This document shows positions 22,012 through 33,765 of a DNA stretch of 64,000 nt, one piece after another. The notes beneath the pieces were generated by a model. That model did no database searches. It saw only the letters and a list, made by a program, of their open reading frames with translations, and had not been told where the DNA came from. The stretch spans positions 7,998,001 to 8,062,000 of the forward strand of contig JAUEDM010000001.1 of NCBI GenBank assembly GCA_033439685.1, read 5' to 3'. The position numbers and the translations under genes were made by a program. Position 1 is the stretch's first letter; each line of letters begins with the position of its first letter. The DNA comes from Apodospora peruviana. Taxonomy: Eukaryota > Ascomycota > Sordariomycetes > Sordariales > Lasiosphaeriaceae.

Positions 22012-22998
22012 TCACTCAGGTTTCTCAGTCACAATCTTCCCCTCCTTATCATAAAAGATCTCCTTGACCTTAACCGACCGAAGATGATCAACACCACCGC
22101 TCAGCTCGCAGTCGTGATGGAAAAGCCACCACCGGCCCTGGAACTCGACAATAGAGTGGTGCGTGGTCCAGCCCAGCACAGGCTCGAGAATTCGCCCGCC
22201 GTACGTAAACGGTCCATACGGGCTCGTGCCGGTGGCATAGCACAGATAATGCGTGTCGCCGGTCGAGTAGCTGAAATAGTACGTCCCGTCGCGCTTGTGC
22301 ATCCACGCGGCCTCGAAAAAGCGTCTGTCGTGATCGTCGGCGAGGATCGGTTCGCCCGTCTCGGGCGCAAGGATGACTACGTCTTTGACACCTTCTGCGG
22401 CAAACTGGCGCATGTCCTCGGTCAACTTGCCGACCCTCGCGCCGATCGACTTGACCCCCTCTCCTGAAGGCTCCTTGGGCCCTTGCCACTCCGCGTCGAA
22501 AACGTTGTGGCCTTTCTGGTAGCATTGCAGCTGGCCGCCCCAGAGCCCGCCAAAGTAGAGGTAGGCCTCGCCGTCGTCGTCCACGAAGGTCGCCGGATCG
22601 ATGCTGTAGCTGCCCTTGATGGGCTCGGGTTCGGGCACAAAAGGACCTTCCGGGCGATCGCCGACGGCCACGCCGATGCGGAAGATGCCCTCCTTGTCGC
22701 GGGCGGGGAAGTAGAGGTAGTACTTGCCACCCTTAGTAGCGGCGTCTGGGGCCCAGAGCTGTTTGGATACCCAGGGGATGTCTTCCGTCTTGAGCACGAC
22801 GCCGTGGTCGGTCACGGGGCTGGCCGGGTCGAGGGAGTCGGTGCTGAAGACATGGTAGTCGGCCATGTCGTACTGGTCGCCATTGTCGTTGAACTGGATG
22901 TCGGTCTCGCGGTCGTGGGAGGGGTAGATGTAGACGCGGCCTTCAAAGACGTGCGCCGAAGGATCGGCTGTGTAGAGGTGGGTGATGAGAGGCGCCAT
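22012..22998 (-). CDS. Glycoside hydrolase family 43 (beta-xylosidase / arabinofuranosidase type)
   Basis: Single exon, 328 residues from the ATG at 22998 (MAPLITHLYTADPSAH). The frame stays open upstream to 23145 but has no ATG there. Five-bladed beta-propeller signatures are visible: general base Asp12 (TADPSAHVFEGRVYIYPSHD), the pKa-modulating Asp in SIDPATFVDDDGEAYLYFGG, and the proton-donor Glu in FFEAAWMHKRDGTYYFSYS. LGWTTHHSIVEFQGRWWLF is typical of the last blade. Family enzymes release xylose or arabinose from hemicellulose fragments with inversion. There is no signal peptide, so an intracellular role on imported oligosaccharides is likely (inference). The C-terminus ends soon after the propeller, without an accessory carbohydrate-binding domain. 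Confidence 0.93.
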   Translation of the reverse strand: MAPLITHLYTADPSAHVFEGRVYIYPSHDRETDIQFNDNGDQYDMADYHVFSTDSLDPASPVTDHGVVLKTEDIPWVSKQLWAPDAATKGGKYYLYFPARDKEGIFRIGVAVGDRPEGPFVPEPEPIKGSYSIDPATFVDDDGEAYLYFGGLWGGQLQCYQKGHNVFDAEWQGPKEPSGEGVKSIGARVGKLTEDMRQFAAEGVKDVVILAPETGEPILADDHDRRFFEAAWMHKRDGTYYFSYSTGDTHYLCYATGTSPYGPFTYGGRILEPVLGWTTHHSIVEFQGRWWLFHHDCELSGGVDHLRSVKVKEIFYDKEGKIVTEKPE

Positions 22999-24668
22999 GG
23001 TTGGTCTGGTGTTGACTCTTTGACGATGTTTACTCGGTACGGACGGTGTAAGTGGTGATGGTGATGGAGAAGGCGGGGTGAGGAGAGTTGGAGAAGCAGT
23101 GGGGAAGACGAGAGATGCGGGGTTCCGACTCTTGAGACTGCTCAAGAGAAGAAGAGATATTTATTGGTCGATCAATAAGGAAGGAGATAGGACAGGAAGA
23201 GAGAAACTACCTCGGATATATAGATATGTCAGGTACAGACCAAAAGACCAGACTCTTCGGGCTCCTGGGCCGCTAGCACCCCCCTTCGTGGCAACCGGTT
23301 GGGAGAATCTCCAAGAAACATTCTCCGCCCGCGATGCTGGGTCGTGGAGGCGCGTGCAGCGTCGGGGAGGGAAAGGCCTGGTTCCATTCGCTATTTATCC
23401 CTATTTAACCGTCCGCCCCAGCAGCCCGGACCTCGTGGGAGAAAGGAAGCAACGCGGCTCAGCGGAGTGCATGCCGGCTGGAGGAGCCGCATGGAGACTG
23501 GACGAACAAAAACTTCGAAGTTATCAGTTTAGGCTTGAGGGTTTATTATATAGGTGCCGTAAACGATATCGTCGGGTAGCGGTACGGGAGGTAAAAGGCG
23601 CAAAAGAGGTTGTGGCAAGGGTGGTAATATCGGTATGCGATCGATATGTCGTGTACTGGTTGTTGGGCAGCAGGTTCCATGGATGGGAAGAAGTGTTTGT
23701 TGACGGTTGAGGACTGGATGGCAGGAGGGAGACCTTTTCCGTTGTTCGTCCTGCATCTCGGCCAATGGAAGCACCGACTGCAGTTGCTTGCACCCTCCTC
23801 CCAAGCAAACTCGGGCCTCGCCTTGGCAAACGGCTCTGTCTCTGCTGCTTCCCGGAACGACGAGTCTTCCAACTTTATCAAGACGAGAAAGGTTGCAGAC
23901 GCCATGGAGACTGGACATTTGATATCAGACGACATGACAGTCTCTTCTCAGCGCCAATCAGCAGCTCAGGCTCCATTTGCAGGTGAGACAACAGCGGGAG
24001 GCTTGATTGACAGATTGAGGCTGATGCATCCGCCAGATCGGAAACACTCCGACAAAACGATTTTCACATGCTCGCCAAAGACTCGAAAGAGGTGCCATAA
24101 GAGACAAGTTCGCGTCGAATTGTCGATAAATATGATGGACTTGGGATGGAGTTACAATCATCCGTCTGACGGGTGACCGACACCCAAAACACCAAGAACA
24201 GCTCTGCCAAGGCTGCTCCCCACACGGCCACGCCTCCAGGGGTCGACCCTTTTTTCAGCTCATCGACCAATGCCGTTCTAACTGACCTATCAATTCCTCA
24301 GCTCAGTGCCATCATCTGCAATATCCTCATATGGCAGGCCCTCTGATTGGGCATGGCGACCTGTCTGGTCAACGCAAGGCGTCGGTAGTCAGGATTGGCA
24401 CCCCCAAGCCCAAGCACCCTCATAGCCAATGCAAGTCGAAGACGGCGAGGCCCAAGCTGGCTGGGGTCTGGCCAGTCAATCGCACGGTGGTTGATTGAAC
24501 GCCCCCCTCCGCGTGGGCTGAGATGAGGTCCCGTCCACCTTGATTTTCTCCTCGAGCATCGCGACATTCTTCGAATTCTTCCAACCCTCTTGCCGTGGAA
24601 CTGTTGTTCCTTCACGCCCAATATCGTACGGCCCCAGGCAGAGAGACGACATCTCGACCGTTCTCATC
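22999..24668. other. Divergent intergenic region GH43 / poly-Q membrane protein
   Basis: 1.67 kb with the promoters of both flanking genes. Overlapping frames at 23078-23935 lack coding character. A missing first exon for the downstream membrane protein could lie in the last few hundred bases. Confidence 0.5.
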
Positions 24669-26634
24669 ATGTTGGTGCCAGCACCTCCGGCCATCACGCC
24701 GGCGCCGAGCGCCGCGTACGGCGCCCTGGTCATTCCGCGACAGATGACCACGGGGTTTACATATCCGGACGTATATAATTCGTATACCTATGATCAGTGT
24801 TTGACCAACTATGTATTCTGGCCGTTGTCTGACTGGCCCAGATGGGATGCTAATGAAGGGCCTTAGGACATGAATGCTCTCAATGCGTGCGGGAGCATCA
24901 TTAGCCCTTGCACCGTGACGACCGCTCTCGACTCCCTTTCATCCTGCTTCTGTACCTATGGCATGTCCTATCTGGACTGCTTCTACTCGAACTTGGGCAC
25001 CTGCGCTACCTACTATCTCGGGACCACGGACTGGCGCGACTATCAAATGTCCTACTTTACCGACTTTTGCGGCAGCATCCCTCCGAGTGCGTTTGCACAA
25101 ATTGAACCGCCTTCTACCGTTTCCCTAAGCTTCGCGTACGTCCCTGCCCACATACAAGATATCACTCCCAAGATATGTCGAGCCTAACAATGTGTGTGCA
25201 CAGGAGCGCGCATATCTCCACCAAGCCCGGCCACATTGCGATGCCCACTGACGTGAAGCCACTCTATCAAGGCAGCGGACAACTACTGGCAGGAGCATGT
25301 TCATCTACAGACTACACCTTGGTCGATGCCGGCAGCACCGTTTACCTGGCTGGGTTCCTCGGCTGCAACAAGAATCGACCAGAATGCTGTCCATGGCAGG
25401 TGGGCGATGCAACCGAGGCACCAGCAGCAACCGCCACAGAACAAGGGGGAACGGGCATCCAGAATGGAAATCACATGGACTTCCCTCAGCCAGCAGACAA
25501 CAACCAAGCTGTTCTGAAAAGCTGTGCTGCAGACTACTACTCCGTCTCGGGAGGGTGCTGTCCTGTGTAAGTCCTTCATGCTTGACTGGAAAGCGGTATG
25601 TTCTAACTTTCATACAGTGGCTATTGGCCTTTCACGACCGCAATTGGCGGGCAAACCCCCTGTTACAGCTCTGCCAACCGCATGGCATCGTCAACGCCCA
25701 CCGTGACAGTTGGAGCGGACGACGAGAAAACCAAAGACAGGTCGAAACCCACCTCGGCCGTGGTCAACATCGTCTGGTCCATGCAATATCCTGTTGAAGA
25801 GCCGAAGGGGAAGCTCTCAACTGGTGCGGTAGCGGGCATCGGTGCTGGCGCCGGTATTGTCGGTGTTGCGTTCCTGGGTGCCCTTCTTTGGTGGTTCATG
25901 AGACGTCGTAAGAGCAAGCCTAAGCAACCCAAGGAAGAAGCAGCCACGCAGCCAGTCGCAGCTATCCCACCACAGTCGCAACAACAGCCACAGCCACAGC
26001 TAAACGTTCAGCAACCGCAGATGATGATGCAGCAACAAGCCTACATGCCACCACACAACGGTCAATATCCTCCTGGGACCGTATTCATGCCTGCTCCCGG
26101 TATGGCGGCACCAGATCGATCAAGCTTTGCCACGTCCATGTCCGTGTCATCTCCATCGACCCTGCTTCCGCAACATACAGGCGCGTCGGGTGGTGCGATG
26201 AGCGAACTTAGTTCGCAGAGCGGGCAAGGCCTGCTGCAGCAGAATGGACAGTCTGGAGGAGTCTACTTCAACGGTGTACCAGCTAATAATGAGCGAGTCT
26301 CGTACGGGAACAACGGAACTGCGAGCCCAGGCGTCATGCCTAACAACGGACAGGCCTACCCTGCGCCCATCGCCGAGGCGGATGAAGCGCAAGGCGGGCA
26401 GCAACAGTACTATTCCTACCCTCCTCAACAGCAGCAGCAACAACCAGGTTACCCACCACAGCGACAGCAGTTTGCGCCAGTTCCGGGTACGGTCTTCACG
26501 CCTCAGGGGATGCCGGGCCAGCAGCAGCAGCAGCAGCAGCAACAGGTTTACCAGCCACAACAACAGCCGGGTGCATTTCCACAGCAGCAGCAGCAGTACG
26601 CTCCCATGCCAGCGGGGGGTGGGTATTATGTCCC

Positions 26635-26671
<37 letters not shown>

Positions 26672-26752
26672 GCACCACCGCAGATAGTCTATGATGAGGC
26701 AGCAGGGGGTTATGTCCAGCAGCAGCAGCAAGCTCAACAGCAGCAGCAGTAG
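24669..26752 (+). CDS. Single-pass membrane protein with Cys-rich ectodomain and poly-Q cytosolic tail
   Basis: Four exons: 24669-24812, 24867-25135, 25204-25566 and 25618-26752, giving 636 residues. Exons 2-3 encode a Cys-rich region (for example SCFCTYGMSYLDC, NKNRPECCPW, SVSGGCCPVGYWPF). One membrane helix (GAVAGIGAGAGIVGVAFLGA, then LLWWF) is followed by a basic stop-transfer RRRKSKPK. The tail is long and rich in Gln, Pro and Gly, with several pure CAG/CAA tracts. The layout resembles fungal cell-surface sensors or Mid2/WSC-like adaptors, but no WSC domain is seen and I do not recognise the family. The ATG at 24669 gives MLVPAPPAITPAPSA, not a classical signal peptide. An unseen upstream exon, or use of the membrane helix as anchor, is possible. 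Confidence 0.8.
26519..26743 (+). repeat. CAG/CAA trinucleotide tracts encoding poly-Gln
   Basis: Several near-pure CAG runs within the last exon of the membrane-protein gene: 26519-26544, 26582-26598, about twelve copies at 26635-26670, and 26717-26752. They are in frame and encode Gln runs. Confidence 0.9.
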
Positions 26753-28003
26753 CAGCAGTGCTATTAAGGGCAGCCGCGGCAACTACAATCACCGCCACCG
26801 CACCAAGGATCTCGGCCTCCTCCTACGGGTTAGCTGAACGGGGTGGCTACGGTAAGAGTAGAGGAACGAAGTGAAGTAGCGGTTGCGAGTTGTCAGGTCT
26901 TATGGATGTCGCAGGTTTTGGTTTATGTCTATCAGCGTGTCGGTCAGGAGGGAAGAAGATACCAGTGTTTGTTTGCGATTGGACTTTTGTATTTGAATCC
27001 GAGTTTACGCATATATGAGAAAGGATGATCGATACCACTAATTTATTGTATTAATGATGTCCGGGCTCTATCTTGTGGCATTTTGTTTTGAAGGGATAGT
27101 CGGATGTGACGCCGGTTTATACCTCAGGTAACCCGTACCTAGGTAGGGATGCATAGTTGCATAGATACCCAGGCACCTCGTACACGACGGCTATGATCCA
27201 ACACAACAGACCGACATTCTCCGCCCCGACTCCATTGCCGTCGGACTAACACCAGGTGTAACTTAGTCTGCGTATCTATACATTAGGTACCTTACCTAGG
27301 TATATATATGTGCATACTACTTTTACGATCTGATATCGACTTGCTACGTATCCGTCCTGTTTCAATCAATTCAGCAATAATTTATGAAATGAATGCTATG
27401 TGTACGTCCTCGGTATGCGTAATCATATTACACATGGTTTCCGGAAAAGATCCCACATGTCGATATTACTACCGTGCTTTTTCTCGTAATAAAAATGTGA
27501 TAGGTTCCCTCTCCTGACTCGGAAGGACCCTCCTTCCACCTTAGAAAGGCAGGAAATCGTGGTCCCCAAAGAATCCATGCAGGTGTCTACATGAATAAAA
27601 ATCTAATCTGATACTTCCCCAAGCAATTCCATGCCCTCAAAGATATGATGAGCTTGCGTCCAGTCATGAACCTCCATTTTCCTCCGGTTGTTGACCCCAT
27701 GAAACCCACCACGATGTTCCCGTCCGTTCTGACCTAATGATATTGAAACCCTTGACTCCTGGCGTGTGTGTATATACACACTGCACTCTGTGTAAATAAA
27801 AAGGGTATCGATGATGATGATGATTGATGATGAATGGAGAAGCAGAAGATTGTATCCGGATGTGCCCTGACAACCAGCCTTGAAAGCCTCCCCAATAGAC
27901 ATGACATGCCCGTCCGTCCGTTTTGACCAGCGCCAATGGATGCGATGACTGAAAATGATAAGATGAAAAAGAAAAGGAAGATGAGATATGTTCGATCCCC
28001 CAG
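26753..28003. other. Convergent intergenic region
   Basis: 1.25 kb between converging genes. It contains TAGG/GGTACC-type blocks at 27136-27147 and 27286-27306 and a GATGAT-rich stretch near 27811-27835. No gene recognised. Confidence 0.5.
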
Positions 28004-29910
28004 TCAGAAAGAGACAGCATGATGGAGCTCCGGGGCAGGTGAATGGTTGCCTGTCCGATACTGCCTTGTCTGTTCGACCTGAATTGCCCTCGACACTTCA
28101 GCAGCTTGCCGCTCGGCATCGGGACCCGTCATTGGCCGGCCCAGGGTCATGTAGCTGTCACCATCGTTGCCTTCCAGGTCCATGGGCGTCACGGGACCAG
28201 GGCTCCCGAGAGGCGCAAGTCTCGGCGACAACGGCCGGTGTGTCTTGAGCATGGTCCCTCCAAGCTGGATACTCTTGACCCCGAGCCCGCCAAGGGCAGA
28301 GGCTGCTGCTGTCGCCGAGCTGCCACCCGAAGTGCCTGATCCGCTCTTCTCCAGCAGTGCGCTGGCTGCCATGGTAGCCTGAGCGATCATATCCCTCTGG
28401 TATTGTAATATCCGGCGCCTGACATCCGAGCCGGTTCGTGCGTGGGAGTTCTCGCGCCGGAGCCTTGGAATCTGGGGTTCCGACACAATTCCTGGTGCAG
28501 GCAATTTCGGCCCGGGCCGTAGATGTTGCTGAGAATTGGTGTTGGACCTATTCTCGTAGTTCGAAGGGTAGTATTTACCCATGGGCAACGCTGCGTGATC
28601 GTGGACTCCGTTGGGGATGTATGAAGACACCGGCGTGTGGGAGCCCGACAAAACGCTGCCGGCCGAGCCGGCGAAGGAAGAATGCGAAGATCCGGACATG
28701 TTGGTTGGGGGGCGAGAGCCGGCGACCGAAGACGACATTAGGGACTCGGATTCGGCAGCCTGGTGCAGAGACTGGCGTCGTGCGTTGCTGACGTCCAGGT
28801 GGAAGGGATGTGTGGGACGGACGCGCGATGCCGGGTCTTCGTGAAAGGGAAAATAACCTCTGATGTGAACAAAATTAACGATGTCAGTCAACTTAGCCCA
28901 TATATCAAGTTTAATAGGTCGGGAGTTTTTATCGAACCGCTGCGGTTCTCATCGGCGTCAGGACTTCTAGGCTGGATCTTTGAGTACGTACCCGGGAAGG
29001 TCACCGCGAGCTGACAAGGGTTCCGGCGGAGTGTGAGACGGCGCGATACTGAGTCTTCGAGTCGTTGGAGGTTCAATTGCAATGGGTCGACTTGCACTGG
29101 TCGGTCTGGAAGAATCTATCGATTGTGATATCTCTCTCGTAGCCGGGGATCGGCTCTTCACTTCTGTACGGGAGAATAAGAGTTAGCAATGCCGAAAGTC
29201 CGGTGTCAATGTCAAAACTTTCAGACACGCCCGATGACGCAGTTAAGTGCAGGGATCATAGATCTGGAGATGCAAGAAAAGGTTCGTCGATGCAGGCGCT
29301 AGGATGTGAATGGAAGCGGTCCTTGAGTCACGAAGCGAGCCCTTGGTTGGAGTGAAGGCATTGAGGGGCAGCTGAGAGCGCTCTAAGTCTCCAAAAACCC
29401 CGAAAGAACCCCGCTAGCAGAGGTCTCCAGGTTCACAGAGCAGCACATATCCCCCGGACCCTCCAAGGAATGTGGGCATCTGTCTATGCCATGGCCGTAT
29501 GGGCGCCGAAACCGCTCTGTTCCTGACATGACGATGCAAGCCACGGGGCTAGTTTCGGCCAGTCAAATCGATGAGCAGACCTCCGCTCGCAACGTCACTG
29601 GGAAGCGATACTTGAAAGACGCATCGAGACAGCATAAAAACGGACAACAAGCGTATGTACACGTACCTTTACCGAAGAGCAGATGGTCGCGGGGAGTTGA
29701 AGTGATGCTGCGTGTAGCTCCTGGGGATGGCGGGTATTCGCCCGAGGGCGTATTGCCGGCAGAGAAGGCGAACTGATCTTCTGACATGGAACTAGACGAT
29801 GCACGCGACGACGTTCCTGACGAGTTGGAGCCCGTTCTCCGATGCTTGCCAAGCCGCGAGAGCTTGAGCTGGGGGACAGGTGGTCTGTTGAAATTCCCGA
29901 CGTTTGCCAT
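28004..29910 (-). CDS. Ser-rich protein of unknown function
   Basis: Three exons: 29910-29667, 29163-28992 and 28859-28004, giving 423 residues. The first intron is 503 bases, long for this window. Junctions are GGTAAAG|GTACGT...CCCGTACAG|AAGTG and CCCGG|GTACGT...CACATCAG|AGG, all phase-consistent. Most of the protein is low-complexity Ser/Gly/Pro. Two conserved-looking blocks stand out: the N-terminus (VPQLKLSRLGKHRRTGSNSS) and a helical segment around residues 285-315 (TGSDVRRRILQYQRDMIAQ, then ATMAASALLEK). The basic RLGKHRRTGSNS could be a kinase site or nuclear signal (inference). No membrane segment or enzyme motif is visible. I do not recognise it. Confidence 0.7.
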
Positions 29911-32900
29911 TTTTACAAGCTGTAAGTGTCAAAGCCCGGTGATGTTCTGGCTCGTATGATCTTGATCGTGTCGGCCAAAATAGAACAGTAGCCGGACAGC
30001 GAGGCCAATGCGTCAAGGATGGTGGATCACACCGTCTCAAGAATCTAAACCATATTCCTTAAGTTAGTGATCGAATCCTCTCGGGAAGGGTACAATAGCG
30101 AGGAATAGACCGTCATAAAAGTTGGGTCTTCTGCATACCGTCGTTGACCACTAGCTTCCCAATATGCTAGGCTCTTTTATATCCGTCAAACATCGGCGGC
30201 GGGCCAGGCGTCTAACAATGTCCACCACGACTTCCGCCTTCAAGTTCTCTTATGCCGCCAAAGCCAAGACGAATGTGTTAATATGTTCAAGTCTGGTCAA
30301 GAACTCGAGGTCCCCTCTTGTGCAGATAAGGAAGCTCCGTCTGTCGGTAAGGTTCCGGGCAGGAGACGAAGCTTAAACAGAGATCGCATGGGGTGTCGGA
30401 GGGTTGGCGGCAGGTAGCCGGAGGGACACTGGTCGTGCGTGCGTGCGGTGCGCCCCGTTTTCCCTTTCCACACTCTCTCTGTTGTCAAACGCAGACAAGG
30501 CGTGCAATATTAGGTTGGTTGCCTTGGTGGGCGAGCAAACGGGAGCTAGAACCTGGAAGACACCAGACGAAAGGCCACGAAGGAGAGGCGCAAAGTTTGG
30601 CGTTATTCTGTCGTCGGAAGGTTGGACAGTTCGAACAGAGAATGGTGTTGTTTGCGACAGTCCCCTTTTCCAACAACCCAGGACGACAACTGGACCACTT
30701 CGGCGTATAAGTCTATGCCCCATAGATAGGATCAAGGCTGGAGCACCGCGCTCGGGAAGGAAAGTTCTGGAGGGGCATAGGGTATGGGGTTGAAGGGTCC
30801 ACGGGTCTTGTGGGGAACAGATGGAGCGCCTAGGAGCGCTTGTCGGGAGTCGTGGAGCCGTAGAAGAGTTAATCTACACAAGGAATCTCGAAAGGTACCG
30901 TAGAGGATAGCAGTTGTAAAAGGAAGGATGACTTTGGTCTTGCCGTGGGTAGGTCGGTGAGGAGAACAGCAGAACACGCTACTTTTCCCTTTTCCAGACC
31001 AAGGTTGGAAGAGTCGGAAAACCGATCAGGGAACAAGAATACAAGGGTAGGTATCTGTATTCCCGTCATGGGTCCCAGCGATGGTCGTTCCCATGAAGGG
31101 GACCCGGGCAGTGTCAATCCTCTTCCAGGTTCGCTCTACCGTTGGTGCTGTTCCAGGTGGCCATTCAACTGAGATACTCACTCGGTTATTATTCTGTACC
31201 TTCAACTGGAAGGTGTAAGTCGGTCGGTACGGAGTAAGGTAATCCGTACCTACCGCGCATATCTGCAGTACAGTGTACCTGCCTCCTGCTAATGTCGCTG
31301 TGTTTTGTCTTTCGCCGCCGTCCTGGACAAACAAAAAGCCTTGGGCATGGAAGGCAGGACCCCTCAGTTACACGGCTCACGGCATCCACCAGCCGATCTT
31401 AAGTGTATTACTGGGGCCCCAGTCATCTCCAGACCCCCAAAAATGCGGGAAGGGGTGATGGAGGGATGGACCCTGAACAGCCTGACGACTTTCTTACCCA
31501 AGCTCCAGCTGGGCAAGTACACCAGCCCACCGGCCTTGCGACCTTTCAGGTTTTTTGTATGGAACAGTGCTTGCCCCGAAGGATACGGTACCAACGAAGG
31601 CGGATACCTCCAGTTCCGACATCACCCTGGCTTCCCGTTCACAATCATGAGCGGATTTTGGGGTTCGAGAAGTGGGAAAGTTGAAAATTCCCCATGTCAA
31701 CAACCACCACTAGCAGCTTTAACGGAATTACGGATACTGTGCTGGTGCACCAACACTGCCATGCTAGGTGGCGCACCTGAGGCGACTTGCAGTCTGCGGT
31801 TTCCAGGTTCTATCCGCAACATATGCATCATCGCATACCGTGGTACACCCCTACAAAACCTCTCGCAGGATTGCATATACTGTTACCTGATGGATTATGG
31901 GCGTGTGTGTGTGGAAGATCGGGTTGATGAAAAACACTGTAACAGACAGATGCTTCTATCACAATCGCAACCCCAATGTCCACAACTATCGAAGCGACCA
32001 GTTAACTTCCAAGTTCTTTGCCCAACCCGCCTTGCTGATCGCTGCAGAAGTCGTACGACTGCGGGTACCCTTCTTTTCAGGCCCCCTGTCTCGCTTCCCT
32101 CTCTTTGCTGCTGTTCAACTCGCAGGCATCGCGGGTTAAAAGCACACTACGAAAAGTACTGACTTTTACCACCTACAAATTTGTAACATATATTCCCTTT
32201 TTGGTCATGCCCGCATATTAATCCTTCAATATTTTTTTACATATTTGTTCAAAACTTGGTGTACCACACACAATTGGAGGGGTTCGATGGACGGCCGGCC
32301 GCAGGATAACACACATTCATGAGTGAGGATGAGAGGAGAATGGATTATGCCAAGAACGCCTTCGATTTGCGGCTCCTGGATAAGTCGGCACACTCTCCTT
32401 CCATTGTGTGTGGTCTGTCTGCGTTTATTACGGTGTTGTACATACATTAGAAGCAGCCGGCTAGGGTGAAGACCCCTATTATTTGGAGATGCGAGAAAGG
32501 GGGTCCTGATGATGTTGTCTGTTTGATCATACATACCTGTCAAAGACTCATGGAGAAAAGAGGAGTACAACTCTCTCAACGGGTCAATGAACCTTGAAGA
32601 GCAGTGGATGGAAATTGCCACAACTCCTCCTACACAAACCACATTTACCACCAGTTCTCCTTCAGAGAAACTTCCCATTATGGATGCGCGGGGCACGGTA
32701 GTGGTCTCATGTCACTTTTCATCGGCTGCCTCCCAAGATTCCTTCAGCAAACCAGTCCGGCAGTGGAGCGAAAATCTCATGCCGGTGCCACTGGATGGAA
32801 CAGCGGAGCCGGCGCGGTCGCCGATCGTTGGTGTTGATCTTTGACATATGTCTGTCGGTTCAGAACTTTTGTGCGTGTCGGTTGTGTTAGAAAATCTCAA

Positions 32901-33765
32901 CCGGCTCAGCTTGCTGATCTCTGCCGGTGTGTTGCAAAAGATAACGATTTCCAATAGCTATCCTGGTAGTCAGAACAGATTACGCAAGCTGCATTCTATG
33001 CATTGGAGTTGTGTGAAGTCTTTTCTGTGTTTGTGAAGTGAAGAATTCCAACTCCAACCGCGCAAGTTCACTGAGGTGTGTGGCGAATCGATGTCTTCCC
33101 AATTACATTATTAGTTCTAGCGAGCGGGAGCCGTGGATCGGCCAGATGGTGTGATGGTCGAAACTGCATCGCAATGATAGATCTGCTCTATAAGTTAATA
33201 TCTATCTTTTCGATCGATAAAGTGCAGTTCAACGTCCCGCAGTTACACGCAGACAAACTGTCATCAATGCGGCGCGGGAAATAAAAGGGCTGATAAGATC
33301 TGACGTCATGGTGAGGCCCAGCTTGCTGGGACCCGGACGCCCCTCCGTCTGCAAGCCACGTCACGGTGTTCCTGACGGACCTCGATTTTTTAGTTCAGAG
33401 AGTAGATGGTCAAAGTAATTGTATGTCTTTGTGGGTACGTGTTGACGGTAGAATTAACATTAGAGTGTCTGTTGTTATTCCAGAAAGTGAAATTAGGTGC
33501 TATTAGGGTGTATTCATTTATGTGTCTCAATGCCATCCCGCCGTGTGGTATCATTTGTACGTGTGCTGCCAAAAGTGCCGTCGTGGTAAGACGCCAGTTC
33601 CAAAACGCCATACTGTCATGAAGAAAATTACTCGTCGGTTCCCCCTCATCTCTCCCCTGATAGGGTATCATATTCCGTTGGCCACCCGTCCTTTCTCCCC
33701 TGGGTAGGATATCATAATTTCACCGTCGTCCATTCATAGTCACCGGTTGGTCCCGGCGACGATTC
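29911..33765. other. 3.9-kb region without a convincing gene
   Basis: No open frame here has recognisable domains or a supported exon structure. The longest is a plus-strand frame from ATG 31347 to 32162, listed as a finding. The proximal part must include the promoter of the minus-strand gene starting at 29910. Confidence 0.45.

Noticed and set aside
22999..23145. N-terminal extension of GH43 (Ser/Pro-rich)
   Set aside because: The open frame has no ATG before 22998, and the GH43 fold begins directly after MAPLITH.
23078..23935. Overlapping frames of 100-210 codons upstream of GH43
   Set aside because: They overlap on both strands in three frames, lack domains and lie in a promoter region.
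26147..26798. Long antisense frames over the poly-Q exon, encoding Leu- or Ala-rich chains
   Set aside because: They are the reverse-strand image of CAG repeats and have no independent features.
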